From: Acidobacteriota bacterium
GTDB lineage: Bacteria; Acidobacteriota; Vicinamibacteria; Vicinamibacterales; UBA8438
DNA: 64,000 nt
Direction of reading: 5' to 3'
Assembly: GCA_009861545.1 (NCBI GenBank)
Contig: VXME01000114.1
Span: 1 to 64,000, forward strand
The position numbers and the translations under genes are program-made. The notes under the pieces were generated by a model that was given only the letters and a program-made list of their open reading frames with translations, was not told where the DNA came from and searched no databases. Below, piece by piece: positions 1 through 6,919 of the stretch; position 1 is the stretch's first letter, and every line of letters starts with the position of its first letter.

Positions 1-381
1 CGCAGGGGGCGCCGGGCGGGCCGCCGGGCGGCGCGGCGCCGCGGGCGGGGCCGGGCGGGCGCGGCGGGCCGCAGTCGCGGGCGGTTCCCCGGCCGCCGCC
101 GGCCCCGTGGCTGCGGACGCCTCGACGACGATCTCGGGCTCGATTACCTGTTCGGTGGCCTCGACGGCGACCCCTGCCGCCGGTCCGGCAGTGCGGGTGG
201 CGGCCGGTCCGTCCGGTTCGTGGATGGCCGGATCCATGCGCCCTCCTGGCGCCTGATCCCCTACCGGGCCATCCGCGGGCAGTGCGTTGTGGCGAACCGC
301 GAGGTACGCGCCGATGCCGGCCGCGGCGACGACCAGCGTGACGGCGAGGGCGGCGACGACGAAGAAGGATGCACGTGTCAT
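1..381 (-). CDS. Membrane-anchored Ala/Pro-rich protein (partial, runs off left edge)
   Basis: Only the first 127 codons are present; the gene continues beyond base 1. It starts with ATG at 381 behind a GAGGAG ribosome-binding site 9 bases away. Residues about 5-28 form one hydrophobic helix, read as a signal anchor, so the rest should lie outside the cytoplasm. From about residue 35 the chain is low complexity: first Ala/Gly/Pro with several Glu and Val, then an Ala/Arg/Pro stretch at the edge, where the DNA is almost pure G and C. No domain is recognisable in the visible part. The region may be a periplasmic linker to a domain outside the window. It is divergent from the transporter gene at 614. 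Confidence 0.7.
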   Translation of the reverse strand, partial: MTRASFFVVAALAVTLVVAAAGIGAYLAVRHNALPADGPVGDQAPGGRMDPAIHEPDGPAATRTAGPAAGVAVEATEQVIEPEIVVEASAATGPAAAGEPPATAARRARPAPPAAPRRPAARPAPPA

Positions 382-443
382 GCCAGAAGACTCCTCACTC
401 GTCGAAAGGACAGCAAGAGCCGTGCCGTTAGTGTCCCAAGGCG

Positions 444-471
444 ATTATGCCTCGTTTCCATGGGGCTGCAA
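444..471 (-). promoter_or_regulatory. Possible promoter for the leftmost gene
   Basis: On the minus strand TTGCAG (471-466), a 16-base spacer and CATAAT (449-444). This puts a transcript start near 437 and a leader of about 55 bases before the ATG at 381. The -10 is a good match and the -35 matches only in TTG. Confidence 0.35.
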
Positions 472-528
472 GCCGTTCCGTGCGCGCCGCGGCCCGTCGG
501 AAGCATATTCGACGGGGAGGAACCGTGT

Positions 529-561
529 CACCGCGGGATGACCGGCTGTCATCCCGCGGTG
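529..561. repeat. Perfect 14-bp inverted repeat with 5-base loop
   Basis: CACCGCGGGATGAC (529-542), loop CGGCT, and its exact reverse complement (548-561). It sits between two divergent genes, where no transcript should end, and no T-run follows it. It could be an operator, a cruciform or a dispersed palindromic element. No second copy was noticed in the window. Confidence 0.8.
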
Positions 562-613
562 CCCGTGCTCGCCCGCGCGAGCCGCCAGCGTGTAGAATGA
601 GGCGCCGGATCGG

Positions 614-1837
614 TTGGGGGGCCGAGCCGGTAGTCCGTTCGAAGAAAGGCAGGACACGAGCATCGTCCGGACCGCTTTGCCCGCCACAACCCCCAGCCCT
701 GAACGTTTCGGGTCGACCGTCGTCCAGCGCGCGCTGAGCGTGACGGCCCTGTTGTTCGTGTTTCTCCTCGGCGTCAAGGGACTCGGTGACGGCTTCGAGC
801 TGATCGGGCAGGACTTCATCGAGAGCTTCTTCGCGGCGACCTCCAATCCGTTTATCGGCCTCATCGTCGGCCTGCTGGCGACCACGGTCATGCAGAGCTC
901 CTCGGTGACCACCTCGATGGTCGTCGCTCTGGTCGCGGCGCCCGAGAATCCGCTGCCCCTGGCCAACGCGATTCCCATGGTGATGGGGGCCAACATCGGG
1001 ACCACGGTGACGGCGACCATCGTCTCGCTGGCCCACATCGGACGCCGGGACGAGTTCGAGCGGGCGTTTCCGGTCGCGATCTGCCACGACATCTTCAACT
1101 ATCTGGCCGTGCTGGTGCTGCTGCCGGTAGAGATTGCCACCGGCTACCTCGGACGCACCGCCAGCACGCTGGCCGAGACGTTGGGACACGTGGGCGGGGT
1201 CGAGTACGAGAGCCCGCTGAGCACGGCGCTCAACGCCGGATTCGAGCCGATCATTGCGATGGCCCGGGGACTCTTCGCGGCCGCGGGCGGGCAGGCCGTC
1301 TTCCTCATCGGCATCAGCGGCGCGTTCATCTTCTTCGCGCTGTTTCTGCTCGTGAAGGTCATGCGGGCTGCAGTGACCTCACGGGTCGAGGGCATGATCG
1401 ACCGGGCGCTCAGCTCGAGCGCGATCATCGCCATGCTGGTCGGCGTGGTCGTGACCGTCATGGTGCAGTCGAGCTCGATAACGACGTCGCTGCTCGTGCC
1501 ACTGGGCGGCGCCGGCCTGCTGCGGCTCGAGCAGGCGTTCCCGGTCACGATCGGGGCGAACATCGGCACCACGGTGACGGCGCTTCTCGCAGCCCTTGCG
1601 GTCTCGGGGCCGAACGCGGCGGCCGGCCTCGAGATCGCCCTGGTGCACCTGCTGTTCAATATGAGCGGCCTGCTGCTGATCTACCCGGTGAAGGCGATTC
1701 GTCGATGGCCGCTGGAGGCTGCACGCCAGGTGACGAAGCTCGCGCTACGGTCGCGCAAGCTGACGGTCGTGTGGGTCGCCCTCCTCTTCTACGGCCTGCC
1801 CGCGCTCTGCATCGCCATCGGGCGCCTCTTCGAGTAG
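614..1837 (+). CDS. Na/Pi cotransporter family membrane protein (NptA-like)
   Basis: An inner-membrane transporter of the type II sodium/phosphate cotransporter family, expected to couple phosphate or another anion to sodium. The family's internal duplication is plain: QSSSVTTS at residues 94-101 and QSSSITTS at 285-292, each followed by an identical GANIGTTVTA (125-134 and 314-323). Around them lie about eight hydrophobic helices. The protein lacks the C-terminal PhoU-like domain of many bacterial members (about 550 residues), so this is the short form. The start is uncertain. The frame opens at TTG 614, but the first helix begins near residue 40 and no good ribosome-binding site precedes any candidate; TTG 676 or GTG 745 are alternatives. 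Substrate direction is unknown. Confidence 0.85.
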   Translation: MGGRAGSPFEERQDTSIVRTALPATTPSPERFGSTVVQRALSVTALLFVFLLGVKGLGDGFELIGQDFIESFFAATSNPFIGLIVGLLATTVMQSSSVTTSMVVALVAAPENPLPLANAIPMVMGANIGTTVTATIVSLAHIGRRDEFERAFPVAICHDIFNYLAVLVLLPVEIATGYLGRTASTLAETLGHVGGVEYESPLSTALNAGFEPIIAMARGLFAAAGGQAVFLIGISGAFIFFALFLLVKVMRAAVTSRVEGMIDRALSSSAIIAMLVGVVVTVMVQSSSITTSLLVPLGGAGLLRLEQAFPVTIGANIGTTVTALLAALAVSGPNAAAGLEIALVHLLFNMSGLLLIYPVKAIRRWPLEAARQVTKLALRSRKLTVVWVALLFYGLPALCIAIGRLFE

Positions 1838-1916
1838 TCTCGGCGCCTCGTCTGCCGGCACGGGACGCGTACGGCCCGGCCGTAGTACACTCAGGGGTTT
1901 GGCAGGACCCAGAACC

Positions 1917-3032
1917 GTGGACCAGACATCGCAGGTCGTCGTCATCGGAGCCGGGATCGTCGGGTGTGCGGTCGCTTACGAGCTGGCGCGGCGCGGCCTG
2001 CACGTTCGCGTCATCGACCGTCGCGAGGTTGGGCAGGGCGCGACACAGGCGTCGGCCGGCGTGCTGGCGCCGTACATCGAAGCGCCCGATCGCCGGCCGC
2101 TCCTCGACCTGACCACCCGCAGCCTGGATCTCTACGACGAGTTCGTGGCGGGCATCGTCGAGGACTCGGGCGCGGCAGTGCAGTATGCGCGCACCGGTAC
2201 GCTCGAGGTCGCCTCCGGCCCGCAGGACATGACGCGTCTGGAGAGCATCCTGGCCGCCTGCGAAGCGCGCGGCATCGGCGCCGAGCTCCTCGACGCGGGC
2301 GCGGTGCGGCAGGCCGAGCCGCAACTGGCGCCGGCCGTGCACGGGGGTTTGATCGTCGAGTCGCACGGCTTCGTCGGCGTCTCCGAGCTGACCGCTGCTC
2401 TGCGGCGGGCCGCAGCGTCCCACGGCGTAGCGTTCCAGACTTCCGCGGCCGTGACGCGCGTCGCGCGCAACGGCGCCGCCGTCCGTGTCGAGACGGCCGG
2501 CGACGCGCTCGCCTGCGAATGGGCAATCATGGCTGCCGGGAGCTGGGCGGGGCACGTGGAGATCGAGGGGGCCGCACCGGTCCCGATTCGACCGGTGCGC
2601 GGGCAACTCCTGCACCTGGGGTGGCCGGCGCCCGCCCTCAAACGCGTGATCTGGGCGTCGGACTGCTACCTCGTGCCGTGGAGCGACGGCTCGGTGCTGG
2701 CCGGTGCGACCAGCGAGGAGGTCGGTTTCGACGAGCGCGCCACGGTGGCCGGCGTCCGGGAGCTCATCGACGCCACGCGACGGGTCACGCCGGCGGTGAG
2801 CAACGCGTCGTTCCAGGAAGCCCGCGTCGGCCTCAGGCCGGCGACGCCGGACGAGCTGCCCGTCATCGGGCCGTCGGCGGCCGTGCCCGGTCTCGTCTAT
2901 GCCTGCGGCCACTTTCGCAACGGCATCCTGCTGGCGCCGTTGACGGCGGCTCTGGTCGGGGATCTGGTGGTCGACCGGCGTCTCGACGGTGCGCTCGACA
3001 TCACGAGTCCGTCCCGTTTCGGCTCGTGTTGA
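1917..3032 (+). CDS. thiO: FAD-dependent amine/amino-acid oxidase, ThiO (glycine oxidase)-like
   Basis: A flavoenzyme of the D-amino-acid oxidase superfamily. The FAD Rossmann motif (VVVIGAGIVGCAVAYELARR) is at the N-terminus, followed by a Ser/Ala/Gly-rich FAD loop (GATQASAGVLAP). The C-terminal signatures GLRPATPDELPVIG and GHFRNGILLAP are those of ThiO, which oxidises glycine to iminoacetate for thiamin thiazole. GTG 1917 is preferred over an upstream TTG at 1899 because AGGA lies 9 bases before it and the FAD fold begins directly after. No thiamin genes are nearby. The next gene, 69 bases downstream, is pyrroline-5-carboxylate dehydrogenase, so an amino-acid-catabolic oxidase acting on proline, a D-amino acid or sarcosine is a fair alternative. 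Confidence 0.72.
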   Translation: MDQTSQVVVIGAGIVGCAVAYELARRGLHVRVIDRREVGQGATQASAGVLAPYIEAPDRRPLLDLTTRSLDLYDEFVAGIVEDSGAAVQYARTGTLEVASGPQDMTRLESILAACEARGIGAELLDAGAVRQAEPQLAPAVHGGLIVESHGFVGVSELTAALRRAAASHGVAFQTSAAVTRVARNGAAVRVETAGDALACEWAIMAAGSWAGHVEIEGAAPVPIRPVRGQLLHLGWPAPALKRVIWASDCYLVPWSDGSVLAGATSEEVGFDERATVAGVRELIDATRRVTPAVSNASFQEARVGLRPATPDELPVIGPSAAVPGLVYACGHFRNGILLAPLTAALVGDLVVDRRLDGALDITSPSRFGSC

Positions 3033-3101
3033 GCCCGACGGGTGGGGCGAACACGTCGCCCGATGCAGTAATCTCTGTCGCAGACCGAAGGAGCCGCTTG
3101 A

Positions 3102-4736
3102 ATGATCAACGCTCGAGTGCAAGTACCGACACCCGTGAACGAGCCCGTGCTGAGCTATGCGCCCGGGTCCGGGGAGCGGGAAGAGCTGAACACCCACCTC
3201 GCCGAGGTCGCCGGCCAGCAGATCGAGATCCCGCTGATCATCGGCGGCGGCGAGGTCCGCACCGGCGATCTGGGTCAGTGCGTCATGCCGCACGACCACC
3301 AGCACGTGCTGGCGACCTTCCACAAGGGTAACGCCGACTCCGTGCAGCAGGCGGTGGCCGCCGCGGCAGCGGCGCGCCCGGAATGGGCGGCCATGCCGTG
3401 GGAGGCGCGCGCCTCCGTCTTCCTGAAGGCGGCCGAGCTGCTCGCCGGCAAGTACCGGCCGATCATCAACGCGGCGACGATGCTGAACCAGAGCAAGACG
3501 GTCTTCCAGGCCGAGATCGACGCGGCCTGCGAGTTGATCGACTTCCTGCGCTACAACGTCTCGTACATGCCTCAGATATTCGCCGAGCAACCCGCCAGCG
3601 CGCCGGCGATATGGGACTACGTCGAGTACCGGCCGCTCGAGGGCTTCGTCCTGGCGATCACGCCGTTCAATTTCACCTCGATCGCCGGCAACCTGCCGAC
3701 CAGCCCGGCAATGATGGGCAACACGGTCATCTGGAAGCCGGCTTCGACCGCCGTTCTCTCCGCCTACCGGCTGATGGAGATGCTCAAGGAGGCGGGACTG
3801 CCCGACGGCGTCATCAACCTCGTGCCGGGCAGCGGGGGGCAGATCGGCGAGCCGGCGATGAACCACCCGGATCTCGGCGGCGTGCACTTCACCGGCAGCA
3901 CCGCGGTCTTCCAGGGGATGTGGAAGACGGTCGGCGCCAACATTGCGGGCTACCGCGGCTATCCGCGCATCGTCGGAGAGACCGGCGGCAAGGACTTCGT
4001 CTTCGCCCACGCCTCCTCCGATCCCGACGCACTGGCGACCGGGCTCATTCGCGGCGCCTACGAGTACCAGGGCCAGAAGTGCAGCGCGGCCAGCCGGGCC
4101 TACATTCCCAGGAGCCTCTGGGACCGGTACGGCGACGAATGGTGCCACGAGATCGAGGCGATCAAGTGCGGTGACCCGGCCGACCTGACCAATTTCATGG
4201 GCGCGGTCATCGATCGCGCGTCCTACAACACGCTGAAGTCGGCGATCGACGGCGCGCGCGCCGATGCCGGCGCCGACGTCGTCTGCGGCGGGCACTGTGA
4301 CGACAGCCGGGGCTACTTCGTCGCACCGACGCTCATCCGGGCCCACGACCCGCGCTACCGGACGATGGAGGTCGAGCTGTTCGGGCCCGTGCTGACCGTC
4401 TACGTCTACGACGACGACGCCTACGAGGAGACGCTGGAGCTGTGCGACAAGACGTCGCCCTACGGGCTGACCGGCGCCATCTTCGGCACCGACCGCAAGG
4501 CGATCAACCTCGCTCACGGCAAGCTCGCCAACGCGGCGGGGAACTTCTACATCAACGACAAGCCGACCGGGGCGGTGGTCGGCCAGCAGCCGTTCGGCGG
4601 CTCCCGCGCCTCGGGGACGAACGACAAGGCGGGCAGCCTGCTGAACATGATCCGCTGGGTCAGTCCGCGGACCACGAAGGAGAACTTCCTGCCCCCGCGC
4701 GACTACCGCTACCCGCACATGCAGGACGGAGACTGA
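3102..4736 (+). CDS. pruA: L-glutamate gamma-semialdehyde (1-pyrroline-5-carboxylate) dehydrogenase, ALDH4 type
   Basis: Oxidises glutamate semialdehyde to glutamate with NAD, the second step of proline degradation. The 543-544-residue length and motif order match the stand-alone ALDH4A1-like enzyme, not the bifunctional PutA. Visible motifs are ITPFNFTSIAGNLPTSPA and WKPAST (cofactor binding), GETGGKDFVF with the general-base Glu, and YQGQKCSAASRAY with nucleophile Cys327. The start is ATG 3102 with AAGGAG ending 8 bases upstream. It follows the ThiO-like oxidase and is followed 5 bases later by a small CxxC gene. No proline dehydrogenase lies in the window, so the source of the semialdehyde may be the oxidase upstream or a PutA-domain enzyme elsewhere. 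Confidence 0.93.
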   Translation: MINARVQVPTPVNEPVLSYAPGSGEREELNTHLAEVAGQQIEIPLIIGGGEVRTGDLGQCVMPHDHQHVLATFHKGNADSVQQAVAAAAAARPEWAAMPWEARASVFLKAAELLAGKYRPIINAATMLNQSKTVFQAEIDAACELIDFLRYNVSYMPQIFAEQPASAPAIWDYVEYRPLEGFVLAITPFNFTSIAGNLPTSPAMMGNTVIWKPASTAVLSAYRLMEMLKEAGLPDGVINLVPGSGGQIGEPAMNHPDLGGVHFTGSTAVFQGMWKTVGANIAGYRGYPRIVGETGGKDFVFAHASSDPDALATGLIRGAYEYQGQKCSAASRAYIPRSLWDRYGDEWCHEIEAIKCGDPADLTNFMGAVIDRASYNTLKSAIDGARADAGADVVCGGHCDDSRGYFVAPTLIRAHDPRYRTMEVELFGPVLTVYVYDDDAYEETLELCDKTSPYGLTGAIFGTDRKAINLAHGKLANAAGNFYINDKPTGAVVGQQPFGGSRASGTNDKAGSLLNMIRWVSPRTTKENFLPPRDYRYPHMQDGD

Positions 4737-4741
4737 GTGCC

Positions 4742-4951
4742 ATGAGCTTCTGCGAGCACTGCGCGGGTCAACGGTTCGATCGGGCGCAGGTGCTCCGTAC
4801 CCTGCGAGCAGCGCGCAAGCGGTTGAGGGACGGGCCGCAACTGTGCAGCGCGGTGGATGCGCTCGATGACGTCATCCAGGCCGTGCGCGAACTGGAGATA
4901 CCGCACCTCGAGCCGCTCGACGAAATGGGCGACGATACCGTGATCCACTAG
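4742..4951 (+). CDS. Small CxxC protein downstream of pruA (69 aa, unknown)
   Basis: A short frame starting ATG 4742, 5 bases after the pruA stop, so it is probably translated by coupled reinitiation; a GGAG lies in the last codons of pruA. The N-terminus MSFCEHC carries a CxxC pair that could bind metal, then a helix rich in Arg and Lys (AARKRLRDG) and an acidic C-terminus. No family is recognised. Codon use (G/C at third positions) agrees with a real gene, but its size leaves room for doubt. Confidence 0.5.
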   Translation: MSFCEHCAGQRFDRAQVLRTLRAARKRLRDGPQLCSAVDALDDVIQAVRELEIPHLEPLDEMGDDTVIH

Positions 4952-5105
4952 TCCGGGGGCTGCGCAGCGGGAAGTCGCGGCATGCAGACGACGTCCGGCC
5001 GAGCGAGGCCGGCCGCACCGGCTCGACGGTGCTCCGGCACGTGCGCGCGGCGAGGCGGACGAAGGGCCGCGCGACGGGCGCCTCCCTCCGTTCGCCGCGC
5101 CCCTC

Positions 5106-5765
5106 CTACTTCGGCTGCGGGACGATGCGGATGTAGGGCAGCGGCGCCTGCCAGCCGTCGGGGTACTTCTCGCGCGCCTCGGCGTCGGAGACCGCGGGCA
5201 GAATGATGACGTCCTCGCCCTGGTTCCAGTTGGCCGGGGTCGCCACCTTCTTCGCCGCGGTGAGCTGGCACGAGTCGAGCAGCCGCAGGATTTCGTCGAA
5301 GTTACGCCCCGTACTCATCGGATAGGTCAGCGTAGCCTTGATGCGCTTGTCCGGTCCGATCACGAAGACCGAGCGCGCGGTGGCGTTGTCGGCAGGCGTA
5401 CGCCCGACCGACGAGTCGCCGGCGTCGGCCGGGAGCATGTCGTAGGCCTTGACGACCTTCAGCTCCGGGTCGCCGACCAGCGGGTAGTTGAGCGCGTGGC
5501 CCTGCGACGCCTCGATGTCCTTCGACCACCGCTCGTGGTCGCTGACGCCGTCGACGCTGATGCCCAGCACCTTGCAGTTGCGCTTCGCGAACTCCGGTCC
5601 GAGCCCGGCCACCGTGCCCAGCTCGGTCGTGCAGACCGGCGTGAAGTCCTTCGGGTGCGAGAACAGGATCGCCCAGCCGTCGCCGACCCAGTCGTGGAAG
5701 TCGATGGTGCCCGCGGTCGTCTCCGCCGTGAAATCCGGCGCGACGTCGTTGATGCGCAGTGACAT
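5106..5765 (-). CDS. 1-Cys peroxiredoxin (Prx6/AhpC-TSA family)
   Basis: Reduces hydrogen peroxide and alkyl hydroperoxides in the cytoplasm. The catalytic motif PVCTTE contains the peroxidatic Cys45. The arrangement SHPKDFTPVCTTELG and the long C-terminal extension (PANWNQGEDVIILP) are those of the 1-Cys Prx6 class, which lacks the resolving Cys of typical 2-Cys enzymes. Length from ATG 5765 is 219 residues, normal for the class, and AAGGAG lies 7 bases upstream. An in-frame ATG at 5840 has an equally good GGAGGAG site and would add 25 Trp-rich residues. A TATAAT box at 5921-5916 lies upstream of both starts. Confidence 0.92.
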   Translation of the reverse strand: MSLRINDVAPDFTAETTAGTIDFHDWVGDGWAILFSHPKDFTPVCTTELGTVAGLGPEFAKRNCKVLGISVDGVSDHERWSKDIEASQGHALNYPLVGDPELKVVKAYDMLPADAGDSSVGRTPADNATARSVFVIGPDKRIKATLTYPMSTGRNFDEILRLLDSCQLTAAKKVATPANWNQGEDVIILPAVSDAEAREKYPDGWQAPLPYIRIVPQPK

Positions 5766-5915
5766 GATTCTCTCCTTCGCAGACGTTGCCGCCTCTCCGG
5801 CTTCCCACCAGTTCCAGCGCCAGGACCTCCAGAAAGGCATGATTCTCCTCCCCGCAGGCAGGTGCCCGTCCCGCGCCGGAACCGCACCGTGGTCGGGCAG
5901 GCCCGCTCTCCCGGA

Positions 5916-5921
5916 ATTATA
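5916..5921 (-). promoter_or_regulatory. Putative -10 box for the peroxiredoxin gene
   Basis: A perfect TATAAT on the minus strand with no convincing -35. It predicts a transcript start near 5909, upstream of both candidate start codons (5840 and 5765). Confidence 0.45.
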
Positions 5922-5990
5922 GGTCGCGGCGTCGGTCCGGGAGTCGGCGGTCGAGTTTTCCGGACGCGCCGGACCCGCGAGTCGAAGTGA

Positions 5991-5996
5991 TATTCT
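5991..5996 (+). promoter_or_regulatory. Putative -10 box for the sdh operon
   Basis: TATTCT about 70 bases before the sdhC start, in an AT-richer patch of an otherwise GC-rich gap. No clear -35 is visible. Confidence 0.35.
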
Positions 5997-6063
5997 ATTG
6001 GCGGATTCGGCGGTCGTGGGCCGTGTTCAGGCCCTTTTTCCCGTCGTCGAACGGAGCAGCGAG

Positions 6064-6864
6064 ATGGATCGGGTGCAGATTGCGATACCGGTGCGGGGGT
6101 TCGGTGAGACGTCGCGGCGCGACGCCTGGTGGCTGCAGCCGGCCGCCGTCTTCGCCGGTCTCCTGGGCGCCCTCATCTACCTGAACTGGGCCGCGGTCCA
6201 GGGCGAGTACTACGCCCACGGCGGCTACCTGTCGCCGCTGTACTCGCCCGAGCTGTTCGGCGACTCGTCGCACAGCCTGTTCGGGCCGAAGCCCGGGTGG
6301 TGGCCGGCGTGGCTGCCCTTCTCGCCCGCGTTCCTCATTCTGTGGGCGCCGGCCGGCTTCCGGGTGACCTGCTACTACTACCGGGGGGCGTACTACAAGG
6401 CATTCTGGGCCGACCCGCCGTCGTGCGCGGTCGGCGAGCCGCGCAACGCGTTCCGCGGCGAGAACTCGTTCCCGCTGATTCTGCAGAACGTGCACCGCTA
6501 CTTCCTGTATCTCGCGCTCGGCTTCATCGTGTTCCTGAGCTACGACGTCTGGAACGCGCTCTGGTTCGAGGACGCGGCCGGGACCGTGTCGTTCGGCGTC
6601 GGCATCGGAACGCTCGTGCTCGCGCTCAACGTGGTCCTGCTCGGCGGATACACGTTCAGTTGCCATTCCCTGCGCCATCTGGTCGGCGGCCGGCACGACT
6701 GCATCTCGGCGAACCCCGTACAGCAGCGCGCGTACGACTGCGTGAGCTGCTTGAACCGCCGTCACATGCTCTTCGCGTGGCTGAGCCTCGTCTGGGTCTG
6801 TTTCTCCGACGTGTACGTGCGGCTCTGCTCGATGGGGGTCTGGACCGACCTCCGCATCCTGTAG
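6064..6864 (+). CDS. sdhC: Succinate dehydrogenase membrane subunit, Sdh1/type F-like
   Basis: The membrane anchor and quinone-reducing subunit of complex II. It has 266 residues and about five hydrophobic helices, unlike the short SdhC/SdhD pairs. The segment YYRGAYYKAFW, the conserved CAVGEP and FPLILQNVHRYFLY resemble the actinobacterial Sdh1 anchor. The C-terminal third contains Cys200-His201, His205, Cys213, Cys226, Cys229 and His234. In mycobacterial Sdh1 (type F) a Rieske-type [2Fe-2S] cluster sits in this subunit inside the membrane, and these are the plausible ligands here. ATG 6064 is chosen because GGAG lies 10 bases upstream. It leads an sdhC-sdhA-sdhB operon (gaps of 55 and 17 bases). 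Confidence 0.85.
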   Translation: MDRVQIAIPVRGFGETSRRDAWWLQPAAVFAGLLGALIYLNWAAVQGEYYAHGGYLSPLYSPELFGDSSHSLFGPKPGWWPAWLPFSPAFLILWAPAGFRVTCYYYRGAYYKAFWADPPSCAVGEPRNAFRGENSFPLILQNVHRYFLYLALGFIVFLSYDVWNALWFEDAAGTVSFGVGIGTLVLALNVVLLGGYTFSCHSLRHLVGGRHDCISANPVQQRAYDCVSCLNRRHMLFAWLSLVWVCFSDVYVRLCSMGVWTDLRIL

Positions 6865-6919
6865 TTCCGCGAGCTGTGGCCCGCGGCCTCATCGAAGTGA
6901 AGAACAAGCGAAACCAGGG

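Noticed and set aside
1-120. A GC-rich tandem repeat or non-coding structure at the left edge
   Set aside because: Read on the minus strand it is a continuous frame encoding an Ala/Arg/Pro tail of a gene with a good start and ribosome-binding site.
1656-4718. A 1020-codon open frame antisense to thiO and pruA (and similar long antisense frames at 23840-27295, 42990-45908, 61720-63951)
   Set aside because: They are Arg/Gly/Ala/Pro-rich mirrors of well-recognised genes on the other strand, a normal result of high GC with G/C at third positions. None shows domains or a plausible start.
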